Part shown: piece after piece, positions 1-10,300 of the stretch | Numbering within the stretch: position 1 is the stretch's first letter | How the letters are laid out: each line of letters begins with the position of its first letter | Source: Phallusia fumigata | Lineage: Eukaryota; Chordata; Ascidiacea; Phlebobranchia; Ascidiidae | Length of the DNA: 23,708 bases | Assembly (NCBI GenBank): GCA_008931825.1 | Contig: QXVZ01031171.1 | Location: 1-23,708, forward strand | Direction: 5' to 3' | Translations under genes and position numbers: made by a program | The notes under the pieces: generated by a model | The model's database searches: none | Told to the model about the DNA's origin: nothing | What the model saw: the letters and a program-made list of their open reading frames with translations, nothing else

Positions 1-295
1 GTGGTTTGCTTTTTATTGCAATGAAGTACTTGTGAGACCCCAGTTCCATATTTGTTTGTTCTGAGAGATTTAATGCACCCGTCCTTGCGTAAGTTTTAGC
101 AGTGATTGTTATTGCGTTCCACATTAAGGAGTTATGCTAATTAAAGCGCTTAGTCCATAAATCGGTGCAACTTATATTTTCCCCAACAAGCCATATGTAC
201 ATTTGTCCGTTACCCGACTAAGCCATATAAGTAGATATAGATAATTTTATTCCGTTTTGTGTGATGAGCTTGTGTGACTGCGCTTGACCTTTCAG

Positions 296-2097
296 CAAAC
301 ATTTAATAAAGTAATTGAACTGTTCTCTGTGATGCGAGCAGGACGAGAGGTCAAGTGCAGTCGCAGTTAATCATATCCTCACAGTGAGTCAGAATCAGTA
401 CAGAATAGTAGGTTTTTGAAGCGTGTTATATCTTGTCCTGTTCGTTCAGGGACGCTGCTGCACTGGAAAACTGGAGAAAAGAAACGAAAAGGCTGCAACG
501 ACAGCTCCAAAGAACCAAAACAGGTTTTTTTCAATACCTGCTTAAATTTATTGTTAGTGTTTATTGTAATGCCAAAACGCGTTTTTTCTTATTGCATCTG
601 CTATCCAGCAAGCTGCTTCAGTGTAGATTTATTAAATTTTGTGGGTTACGGGGAGTTGTGCGTTGACTCCACCCCATTCTTTTGGTTTCCAACGGTTTGG
701 GACAATGCTGCCCAAATTGCTTGCTCTGCAAAACACGAGATAAGACCGTGACGCTCAACCTTGCTAATACAAGGCGGTCGCAATATCATCGTCCATCCTG
801 GCGACAGCTGTCTTCTTTACATAGCATTTTTGCTGTCTGCATAATCTCTATGCTAACAAGTACTGTTGCAGATGTTAATTTGAAGCCCGCCCCTTACGGA
901 ACGGATCTTCAACATCACAGCGAACTGCGCGAAGAAACAGTGGAGAGGGTTTTGCCTTCTGAAGGTTCAAACAGGTACAAAGAATGTTCCATCTTGTAAA
1001 ACATATATCCGTCTTCCTTATTCGTCCGTTCCTAATTTCTGAGTGATTCAACTTTGTCAGTGTCAACAAAAAGCAGCAGAGTAGAGCGAGCAAGAGTCAC
1101 ATGTTTGTTGAGATTCCTAATCGGGTTAATGAAGGAGTGGAACTGAATAATGAAGCAAGCGAAGAGAATTATGAAACAGATGAAAAGTGGAGGGACAGGC
1201 CGTTAAGCAGCTTGCTAGGTCGACCGAACAGCGGTGCAAAGTGAGACTGATGTGTTCAGTCAGTACATTTAAAGCAAGGTTACCAGCATAGGTGAACTCA
1301 AAAAAGTTTTTAACTGGACTAGCGGTAAAACATTTCAGGTTGTGAAAAGATCGTGATAATTTATGATCCAAGTCCAACAGCTTGATTAAAAGCCAGAGAA
1401 ATTGTACACAGTAAACACATTGTAACGCAAACGTTCCAGCAACCGTTTGCACTGACGGTGGCAACAGTGTACTCACTATGCTCTATTTCACTGACCGAAA
1501 CAAACTCAACTTCAACTTTATACAAGCTCTGTAGCAGTTATGCTTGTAATAATTCTAACCAGCAAGAGTTTTTTTTATCATTTTTAAACTAGTTTAGAAC
1601 GCAGGGTACAGGATGCAACAGGTCAGATGACATTTTTGTGACTCTAATAAACCAGGATTTCAGTAACTTAAAGCGTCCGTAACTTTTAATAGGAAAGAAT
1701 TCGCAATTCAAGAAAAGAAAAGACAATACAGCAACGACGTTCATCAGCGCATGAGGAAACTGCGAAACGACGAAATGTTAGTGTCGATGAACCGGCAGGA
1801 AAAGCAAGAGGTAAATTAATTTTAGTGGATTTATCGCAAAACCGTTTGACCTTCAAAATTTTTGTTTAAATATCAGAATTGAACCTAGGTTTGGTCCTTC
1901 ACCCTCGCCCTCTCACATTTTTCTTGGAATTGTGGGGCTAAGTGCAAGGTTTCGCTGTTTTGTAGAGTAAAGAATTGCAGCGACAACTTCTAGAGGTCAA
2001 GATGTCAAAAGATTCCGAACTGGAGTATCGGTTTAGGGCATTTACCGGCGACACGGGTTCTGTCCAGAGCAGCTCAAACAAAACATCGTCCATGTGA
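296..2097 (+). CDS. Coiled-coil protein, 3' part (six exons)
   Basis: I do not recognise this gene. Exons 296-354, 450-523, 872-974, 1061-1240, 1693-1810 and 1966-2097 join in one frame (phases 2,1,2,2,0) to give 221 residues and a TGA at 2095-2097; the 5' end is missing or lies left of the window. The charged, heptad-like stretches ENWRKETKRLQRQLQRTK (second exon) and KEFAIQEKKRQYSNDVHQRM (fifth exon) suggest coiled coil, separated by a polar linker rich in Asn, Glu and Ser. The tail is Ser/Asn-rich (SVQSSSNKTSSM). No signal peptide or membrane segment is seen in this part. The first exon (296-354) is the weakest: its donor GTGCAG is poor but the phase fits. The fourth exon could instead run into a stop at 1242-1244 if its donor at 1241 is not used, giving a shorter isoform. 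A cytoskeletal or scaffold role is only a guess. Confidence 0.62.
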
Positions 2098-2348
2098 TGG
2101 CGCCCTGCAGTCTGTTTTGATCGTATTTGATTTTTTGTTAGTTGTATTGCCTTAACAATTTGCCTTTGGTTTGCAATATGATGTAAAGTTTATTTTAGAT
2201 TTAATGAATGTTGAGATTGATTGCAAAAGGTTAACCTCTCTTTTATTCTGCTGTTCCGTATAGTTCGTCGCCAATTGGGCACCAATGTATTGTGTCCCAG
2301 TTACCAGAAACAAAGTTATTGTAGGCCAGTTTACTCATCGCTACAAGT

Positions 2349-2354
2349 AATAAA
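2349..2354 (+). terminator. Likely polyadenylation signal of the coiled-coil gene
   Basis: AATAAA about 250 bases after the stop codon at 2097. The stretch 2098-2470 shows no coding frame and is best read as 3' UTR plus spacer. Confidence 0.4.
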
Positions 2355-2944
2355 TCATTAGGAAATACTGAAAACTAAGAGCGAACACATATTGTTTACC
2401 TTTCACAAAAAATTGATAAATACCATTCCTAGTTTAAAACACCTGTCACCCTGATACCCTGCGTATTGATTGAAGTGTTTTATTTACCTGCAATAAAAAC
2501 GTGATAAACGTGTGTAATTGGAATAAAATTTGGTTCGGCAATGGTCTTGAGATTCCCATCCGGGTTGCATGCTGCAAAGTTTGCTTTTATTTTCAACGGA
2601 AATGCAGCCGTTGGCGCGTTTCGCTACAATGTCACCAGTTTTGGGGGGAGTTCTTTTTGCTGACTTCCTTTTTAAACTGTCAAAAACAGCTCAATGTAGT
2701 GCATGTAAAGCTTTGGAAGGTTTTAGCTGAATGGCAAAAGCAGAGTGCATCGATTGGCGCTTTTTTGGACAAACTCTAAGCACCAGAGAATATTTCATCT
2801 TGTTCTGTTGGTAAAGTAATATTTTAGGACATGTTCTTTTTACACCACAGAGATATCTATAGTTGTCAGGAATTGGACGCCCATACAGTGTTGAACTAAA
2901 GTAATTGATTTGTGGCACCCAAGTAGCACAAAATCACCAAGAAC

Positions 2945-3489
2945 ATGTTTAAACTGTTATTTGTGATGTCTATACTTTGCTTGATCGGCTCTGATGCAAA
3001 CGAACACTTGTTCACAAACTGGCCTGCGCAAGGTTACAACTTTGGAAAAGGTACGATTATTGCCTTGCTGGTTTTTGTAGTTGAATTACTTTAAATGCTA
3101 AAAAATGCTAAAGTTTTTATGACACCTATGTCGTCTTAAGGTGTAGGGCGTACCTATATTATGAAGAGGCCGCCAACCTGTAATAAAGACCTAAAAATAA
3201 AGGCCATTGCCGAACACTTGGAGATCACAAGAGGTTGTAGCGCAGCTCATACAGTTAATAATTCATCTTGATATTTAGTCGTAAAATTAAATGCGTGAAG
3301 AGGTTTACTGGAATTACATTGAAAACTTTTCAATGCGGGCTTTTTTGTTTTTTCCACTGTAAAAATAGTTACGTCAAGTTACTTATTGCTTCAGAATCTG
3401 ACAGCTTCGCTGATGATCAGAATGACTTGTCAGATGTGGAAGCAAGAGAGGACAATAATCCTTGTGCGAATGCGAAGTTTGGCTGTTAA
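2945..3489 (+). CDS. Small secreted cysteine-ring peptide, copy 1
   Basis: Exons 2945-3050 and 3395-3489 (intron phase 1, GT..AG) encode 66 residues. Residues 1-18 form a signal peptide (MFKLLFVMSILCLIGSDA, likely cut after Ala18). The predicted mature part begins near NEHLFTNWPAQGYNFGKE, continues through an acidic linker (ESDSFADDQNDLSD) and ends in NPCANAKFGC, so Cys59 and Cys66 could close an eight-residue ring at the extreme C terminus. There is no classical dibasic site; Gly-Lys after NYNF-like GYNF could be an amidation/cleavage site but a single base makes this weak. I cannot assign it to a known hormone, neuropeptide or antimicrobial family. A near-identical neighbour at 5127-5687 shares exon structure and phase, which supports it as a real gene. 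Secretion is inferred; the receptor or target is unknown. Confidence 0.75.
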
Positions 3490-3495
3490 CGTAAA

Positions 3496-3501
3496 AATAA
3501 A
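3496..3501 (+). terminator. Polyadenylation signal, peptide gene copy 1
   Basis: AATAAA seven bases after the stop codon, at the same relative place as in copy 2. Such closeness implies a very short 3' UTR, or that a later signal is used. Confidence 0.45.
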
Positions 3502-3656
3502 AATAGCTACCAGATCGTAGCGGTATAAATACACAACGTAAAATTATACTGGATCATCTTTTTGTCTTCACAATTAGATGCAGAATGGTTTTGTTTTCAA
3601 ACCCAATTAACTATACACTTTCATACATAAACAGCAAACGTTTAAGCATAATTAGG

Positions 3657-4663
3657 CAGTCTCGGAGTGCAGATACGCAAATTGTGACTTTGTTAAACCC
3701 AATAAACGAGGTTCCTATTTCAAAAAGGAATATCCCACCGAAAAGTGGAAATCAATAAACCTGATAAGCTTTACAAAACACAAATGCGAATCATTATAGC
3801 TGCAGTCGAAATAACCCTTGATGGAAACTCCTCTGAGCTCTAACTTGTAAAATAATAACAAACTTTTTTGGCTGTGATGCGAGAATAGAATACAATTTCG
3901 GGGAATTAAGGGTGCATAACGTACCTATTCATCGTAAGTAAAAGTTACGATCACAGGAAAATATTAAAGATGCATTTGATCCTCCATTATTTGACTTGTG
4001 TTGTGCAAAAATGTCGTTATCCCTTCTAAAAAAGATACGATTTTTAAAATAACGCAGAAGAGTATAGAAGGCACATTGACAAAACAATATGAAACAGTTT
4101 GGTATTTAAACATGAGAACAATAATTAATTTCCGGAAATCACAGAAAGGCGTACTATAAGTGGATAAGTGGTCATTAAGATTAAATCATGGCCAAGGTTT
4201 CTCCCCGATAACAAATTTCAAATATATCAGCCCACCAGATGGAAAGTTTTTAAAAACAAAGCTTTTTCTGCAACTTTATTTTGACAAACATTTGTTTGAC
4301 ATTGACATGACATCAAACGTTCCAAGACACTGACAAACACTGACATATGTAACTGTGTTAGATTATTCTCTTTTAATGACACGGAAACACATTGCTAAAA
4401 CATTTTCTGTTACAAGCAAACGATCTCCTTAGGTAGGTGGTTCTTAACTTTTTCCTTGTCGGTACCCCAATGAAGACCACTGGACTATCAGGTTTCAAAA
4501 GGCATGGGTCAAACGAATTTGAGTCTGACTCGCAATAACACTTTAATGCACAACAAAAAACTTCACTGACATGCTTTCTCAGCCTTTGTGCGTTGGACCT
4601 TTCATAACCTCTAAATAGTCCTTGTGTTGAATTGGGTCTAAATTGCTTGGTTTTAAAAAAACG
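3657..4663. other. Intergenic spacer between the two peptide genes
   Basis: AT-rich DNA of about 1 kb with no coding frame of note, no recognisable transposon ends and no long repeat. I see nothing in it that I can name; any regulatory elements of copy 2 would lie at its right end and in the duplicated upstream block. Confidence 0.5.
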
Positions 4664-5126
4664 ATTTATTTAACTGCAATAAAAAACGTGACAAATTTGT
4701 GATCTTTTAACAAATTTTGGTTTAGCAAATGTCTTACGATGCCCATCCAAGTTGCCTGCTACAAAATTATTTGCTTTTATTTTCAGCGGTAATGCAGCAT
4801 TTGGTGCATTTTTGCTTCATTGTTACCATTTTTTTGGGGGGGAAACCTAATTTTTCCTGACTTCCTTTTTAGAAATTGTCAAAAGCGACTCTATGTGGTG
4901 CATGTAAAATAATACAAGTTTTTATTGCGAAATAGGAAATGCAGAGTGCAACGATTTTGCTCTTTTTTCTCCTAGCAGCAGGCAATATTTCATCTTGTTC
5001 TGTTGCTAAAGTTATATTTTCAGACCTGTTTTTCACATGACAGAGATACTAAGTCAGAAATTGGCGGTTTATACAGTGTTGAACTAAATATTGGTGGCAG
5101 CCAAGTAGCACAAACGCACAAAGAAA

Positions 5127-5687
5127 ATGCTTAAACTGTTGTTAGTGATGTCTATACTTTGCCTGGTCGGCTCCAAAGCGAATGAAAACTTGTTCACAAA
5201 CTGGCCTGCACAAGGTTACAACTTTGGAAAAGGTACGATTATTGCTTTGCTGGTTTTCATCGACTGTTTACATGCACGACTGTAACTCTTTATAAACGTG
5301 TAGGGATGTCGGACGTTTCCAATATAATGCCCTTGAACATACCGCCTACCTTTAATACAGACGTGAAGGTATAGTCATTGCCAATGACACTGTGAATTCG
5401 CAAGAAGGCGTAGCGTACTCAGTTATTTCTTCATCTTGATATTTGGTGATAAGATTTACTAAATACAGAGTTTCAATAGAATTAAATTAAAAACTTTTTA
5501 AAGTGGGCCTTTATATTTTTTGGACTAATCTTAAATAGTTGCTTGTCAATTGCAAAAACGTGCGTAAAAACGGTAATACTTTATTGCTTTAGAATCTGAC
5601 AGCTTCGCTGATGATCTGAATGACCCTTCGGATGTGGAAGCAAGAGAGGAGTTTAATCCATGTGTGACTGGGAAGTTTTTCTGTTAA
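5127..5687 (+). CDS. Small secreted cysteine-ring peptide, copy 2
   Basis: Exons 5127-5232 and 5593-5687 (phase-1 intron of 360 bases) encode 66 residues with the same plan as the gene at 2945-3489: signal peptide MLKLLLVMSILCLVGSKA, then NENLFTNWPAQGYNFGKE, an acidic linker, and a terminal ring NPCVTGKFFC (Cys59, Cys66). LFTNWPAQGYNFGKE is identical in both copies, while the ring differs at four of six inner positions or flanks (ANAKFG against VTGKFF). This pattern suggests that the N-terminal part is under constraint and the ring has diverged. No dibasic processing site is present. Function unknown; secretion is inferred from the signal peptide. Confidence 0.75.
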
Positions 5688-5693
5688 CGTAAA

Positions 5694-5699
5694 AATAAA
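5694..5699 (+). terminator. Polyadenylation signal, peptide gene copy 2
   Basis: AATAAA seven bases after the stop codon at 5687, mirrored in copy 1. Confidence 0.45.
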
Positions 5700-6140
5700 G
5701 ACAGCTACCAAATCGGGACGTTATAAATACAAAACATACTGATCATACCGTGGGTCATCTTTTGGTCTTCAGAATCATATGCAGGATGATTTTGTTTTCA
5801 GAGGCAATTTCAACACATAAACAGAGAATGTTTAAGTATAATTACGTACTGGTAAATGTAAGGGAGAAAAGCATGAACGCTTACTCTACGCATATTTCTT
5901 ATCGGTGAAGATTCAGTAATGTAAACGTACATCACCCAAACAGCGATGAATCATTTTCTTATCGGGACGATCCAGTATTTGTCAACATCGAAAATTGAGA
6001 TACGCAAAACGGTTACCTATTACGTTACACATATAAAAATGACAACTGCATGGTACGTAAGAATGAAAACAATAATAAGACAAACTTAATGGACATTATC
6101 AAGAGAATTGTAAGATTGGATTTTAAGGTGTATGCAAAAA

Positions 6141-6349
6141 CCGCTGTGGCCGCCATGGCCAGTCTGCATACTGCGTGATCCACTGTGGCCAGCCTGTAAA
6201 TACCGCGTGACTGCTATGGCAAGTGGCCCACGAATATATTTGCAAATCGCACATGGCCCTACGGCTAATAAGGCTGGGTACCCCTGGTATACACTTTTTA
6301 CAGGCTGGCCACAGCGTCACGCAGTACATGCAGGCTGACTACAGCGGTC
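6141..6349. repeat. Fold-back (inverted repeat) element
   Basis: Left arm about 6141-6201 and right arm about 6296-6349 are imperfect inverted copies, sharing TACTGCGTGA..C.CTGTGGCCAGCCTGTA read toward the centre. The arms themselves contain repeated subunits of the form CGTGAC-GCTGTGGCCAGCCTG, also seen as CGTGACTGCTATGGC at about 6205. The roughly 95-base centre is unique. The whole block is much richer in G+C than its surroundings. It is probably a fold-back transposon or MITE; no clear target-site duplication was found. Overlapping open frames on both strands are a by-product of the symmetry. Confidence 0.65.
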
Positions 6350-6795
6350 ACCCAGTATTTTATTAATTGCAAATTACTTCAGTTAGGCTTTGGGGACCCA
6401 TTTTAATGCTACCATATTAAAAAAACATCTCGAAAATGCATAAGCCTCGAAGTTTATTGGAAATTACAACTTTTTGAAAAACAATTACAAATATAAAAAG
6501 TACAAAAAACAAACACCAATTTGAACTTTCCTCGATTAAGTGCATAGAAAAAACATTGTTATGATGAAACAATTAAGGTAACAATAATGTAAGTGCAAAT
6601 TTTGTTTTTAGGTTTAACCGAAAACATTTTGCAGAAGTAACTAGGTTTTACCCAAAACAATTTGAAAAATATATAATTGCATAACGACCATAAAGTAAGT
6701 GCTTTTAATTAAAATTGGCTTCCAAAAGAGTTTTACGAAATGAGCATGAAAGTCTACAATGAGATTTACAATTCAGAGAACTATAAAGGTATCGA
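6350..6795. other. 3' flank of the NACHT-kinase-RNase gene
   Basis: AT-rich, no coding frame. On the minus strand it is the 3' UTR region of the gene ending at 6796; it holds the polyadenylation signal at 6453-6458. The stretch 5846-6140 likewise shows nothing I can name. Confidence 0.45.
6453..6458 (-). terminator. Polyadenylation signal of the NACHT-kinase-RNase gene
   Basis: AATAAA on the minus strand, about 340 bases beyond the TAG stop at 6796-6798, and just before the fold-back element. Confidence 0.45.
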
Positions 6796-7307
6796 CTACA
6801 CTTTGCCAGGATAATAATTGGCACGGTTGGGAATTTCCCTATCTTTAAAAACTTCATACAGATGAACAAGAAGATGGGGTACAGGTTTCAAAAAAACAGT
6901 GACAAAATTTTCCCAACCATTTCCTGGATTCTCACCTATCTCCCTTTTTTCCTCTGGGGTGAGGTTTCCATGACTTTTCTGAAAAGTGCAATAAAGAATA
7001 ATTACAATACGCAATTACACAAATACCAAACAATAAAGAATTGTCATGCTTTTCATGTAATGAAAATATTGTTTATACCATACCACACCTTGTGTCTAAC
7101 TATTCGAAGGAAATGCAGAACAGTGGAGCATGGATCCACTGGATGGACTTTGTCAGCAAGAACTGATTTTGGTAAGATATTTTTGGATATTTTAAATTTC
7201 TCTTCATTGTTGGCATTGTCCCTCAGCAATTTTGCAGGATACTTCTCCATTTTTGCAGTGAGATTTAGTGGTAATTTGCTTTTGTCCTCGACAAACCCAT
7301 GCAAATC
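6796..7307 (-). other. KEN endoribonuclease domain
   Basis: The last two exons (7089-7307 and 6796-6978) give residues 936-1068. The core STVLHFLRIVRHKKSHGNLT then PEEKREIG matches the IRE1 segment that ends in the MRNKKHHYREL box. Next comes GWENFVTVFLKPVPHLLVHL, matching the DFVCYFTSRFPHLLAHTY-type helix, and the protein ends PNRANYYPGKV. The catalytic arginine (Arg1006) and general-acid/base histidine (Arg+5, His1011) are present. The Asn after the Arg in IRE1 is His1007 here, and the catalytic Tyr 13 residues before the Arg is Asp993 in my gap-free reading. Activity is thus plausible but not assured. Confidence 0.82.
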
Positions 7308-10300
7308 CTAAAAAACAACTTTTCATTAAAATAAATGAAGGCTTACAACAGCCAGATAGTAAAAATATCACAGGACCTTTGCAATTATCGGCTTTATAAT
7401 TCAATACATTCAGACAATAATTTTCATGTGTGGACAAATTTTGACCAAGTAAGGGGGGTTTGGGGCCTTATACAATACTGATGATTCACCATCACGACAC
7501 AATCATTCCAAGTACTTACACGAAGAAAATCCGATTTTGTTTTGGAGTCCCACAATGCTGGATGTTTTTCCACCATCTGAATGGTTGGACGAGAATCAAC
7601 TTCCTTTTGTAACATTGCTTCTATCAAGCTACTTACAGAAATGTAATGTTCTTCATATTTCTCTGAAAAAACTGGAGGATTACTCATTTAACAAATAAAA
7701 GACATCACAAACAAAAATTTCAACATATACCATTCCTTCAGCTCAACAATTTAACCAACCAACATGTGGCAAGGTATGAATGTAAATTGCATGTGTCTTA
7801 TTTAGTAATTGGTTGAATGAGTATAAATCCCAACCGTTTTGAAATTGTATAAATTGCCATCATAAAAAACAATAAACTACAACAGGGGCAATTTCCTGCA
7901 AGGATATTTAGAACCTACTTTACCTCATTGCAATATATCTGTTTGATCAATGTACTAATTTGCAAGTTTCAGATTAGGAACAAAATTTAGACAAACATAA
8001 GCTTATGCAACTGTATGTCGTTAGAGCTATTGTTACACAGTGTCTTTTACATCTCAGTTGCCCAACACAATCACAGATTGATTGTCATAAGCTAAATGGT
8101 TGTCTTGCAGCACCAAGCATCTGTTTTACAATTAAAGTAGTGGTCAGGTACTAATCATTGTGTTGTGTGACATGTAAATCTGTCAGTCAATCCCTTCCCA
8201 TCATTTTGCATTCAGACCAAAACAGCAAGTGTAAAAAAAACCTATTTTTGATCTGTAGCCACCAAGGCAGGGGTGGGCAACCTCTGGCATGCATACCTTG
8301 GTTGGCAAACAAGGTGATTTACTCTGGCGTGACAAGTGATTTACAAGTTTTTATTCCAAACAGTACTCAACACAAAACATTAACATGACCAGTGAAGTCA
8401 TCAACATTTTAACACATTTTTTTAAACCAGCAGACAGTGTTGAAAAGGTTGCCAATTTTAAATTTATTTGTGTAGTCTGAAACCTTTAAAAACCTTTACA
8501 ATCCTGTTGAAAGCTTTAAAAAATCGTTCCTGTAAAACCTGCTCTTGCTAATTATTTTGTTTATTTCAACATACCTTTTAGTGGATTAAGAGTTGGTGGA
8601 TTGCCTTTTGTCATGTTGTGTCGTTGATCATTTTCATCACCAAATGGATGATTGCCTTCAGTCAGTACAAAGTAAAAAAACAATCCAAGAACATAAATGT
8701 CCGATTTTTGTTTCTGGGTAAAAAAGTACATTGTAATTACAAACATGCCACAAATCTAACTACATTATTTTACATTGGGTCCCATGGGCATGATTGTTTC
8801 TGCAGGCAAAAATGAACGGATTGTGCCCCACACATGCAAAGTAGAGGTTTATGACTCAATCTAGACCAGTGCTTTTCAACCGGGTGTATTGTACACCCCA
8901 GGGTGTACCAGATACCGCAATACAATAAGCCTATGATCAGGTATCACAATAAATAAACAGGTTTATGACCAGACTGACTGGAGTGTACGTAGCTTGTAAG
9001 ATACTATATTCTATTTGTGACATCATAACCAAATATTTCTCTTGATAATCGTTATTGTGAAGTACTAACTAGTTCTTGCCATAACGGTTAATAGTTCTTT
9101 TTGCAGTACAACAGGATGGTGTGTACAAGTTCTTCAGTAAACGTAAAAGTGTGTACTGTTCCAAAAAAGGTTGACAAGCACTGATCTAGACACATGTCAA
9201 AATTGTAGCAGATATTTTAAATAGGTTTTATCCAATTCGTTGAGCTGGTAATCAGAAAAATAACTAATTAAATGGGATACTACAACACTGAGGCCCAATC
9301 TACAAACCATATAATCTTATCAGGTCAACATTTTGGGTATGAGGGGCAAACACAGTGTTCAAATTTTGTCCAGTTCTGACATTGTTTAATAATTTGACCC
9401 TTTCAGGTGGCTAACAGGGTAACTGCTGTAAGGTCAAACAAACAAATCGCTACACCACAGTGGCATGATGTCACCAAGGTGTAAATTTTAACCAATATGA
9501 ACATCATTTAATAATTTGATCCATTTTAGGGGATTGTTGGGGTAACTGATTGGGCTATTAGATTAAAAAAATCGATACACCACTATGGCATGTTCAACAA
9601 ACTGTGAATTTCAACAAATTCGGACATCATTTACAATTTGACTCATTTTAGGGGGCTAATGGGGTAACCACTGGGGCTGTGGGTTAAATGAAACTAATGA
9701 CCATGATCGTATCTACCAGCTGTAAAAGTTTTTTTTAAATTCCACCAATCATTTCATGCCAAAGTGAATACACACTGTGCAGAAAATATTTCACACTTTT
9801 GGGGTCCAGTGGGGCCAATCGAAACGAAAAACACACTGCCATGAGCATTTCTACCAGCTGTTAAATTTCAACCAATCGTGACAAACATTTCATGTCAAAA
9901 GTGCATGGACAAGCTGCAGGGAGAGAAAAAAAGAAAACAGAGTGAAAACAACATATATATAAGTGTGATTATGTGTCACCTTCAGGAAAGGGGACCCATA
10001 ATTAACAAAAAATTTAACAAGCATAACTCCACTACAGCTTATAAACAAAGAACTTTCTTACAAAGAGTTTACTGTGATTTTCTGGTGCAAGAAAGTTCTC
10101 CGCACTGCGAGATTCACTCCGGTGATATGATTTGCCCATATTTAGTTTGCGACAAAATCCAAAGTCAGTAACTTTTACTTTTCCATCAAATGATATCAAG
10201 AAATTGTTGGGCTTTAGATCCCGATGTACTGTTAAACAAGGACATAAAGGCATTGATAAATACCTATCAATCTTGGATAATTTTAACTTGTTCCACAATA

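Larger units (their letters stand above)
2478..3656 (+). repeat. Tandem duplication, copy 1 (peptide gene and flanks)
   Basis: This block matches 4664-5845 in the same order: upstream landmark GCAATAAAAACGTGA, a run of G at about 2643, CTGACTTCCTTTTTA, CATCTTGTTCTGTTG, the ATACAGTGTTGAACTAAA box just before the start codon, both coding exons, and the 3' flank GTAAAAATAAA then TATAAATACA. Coding exons are far better conserved than the intron. Boundaries are approximate to about 15 bases. Confidence 0.8.
4664..5845 (+). repeat. Tandem duplication, copy 2 (peptide gene and flanks)
   Basis: Second copy of the block at 2478-3656, same orientation, start-to-start distance about 2.19 kb. Flanks carry many substitutions and small indels, so the duplication is not recent, whereas the first coding exon is almost unchanged. 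Confidence 0.8.

Noticed and set aside
682-1476. Minus-strand and alternative plus-strand frames across the coiled-coil gene
   Set aside because: They cross the exon borders of a plus-strand model whose five introns all agree in phase, and they have no recognisable content of their own.
2501-2779. Plus-strand 92-residue frame upstream of the first peptide gene
   Set aside because: It is not kept open in the duplicated copy at about 4690-4960, so it is most likely upstream regulatory DNA.
6123-6338. Overlapping 68-residue open frames on both strands
   Set aside because: They lie in the inverted repeat, and their symmetry produces similar frames on each strand. Composition is Trp/Pro-rich noise with no splice or start support.
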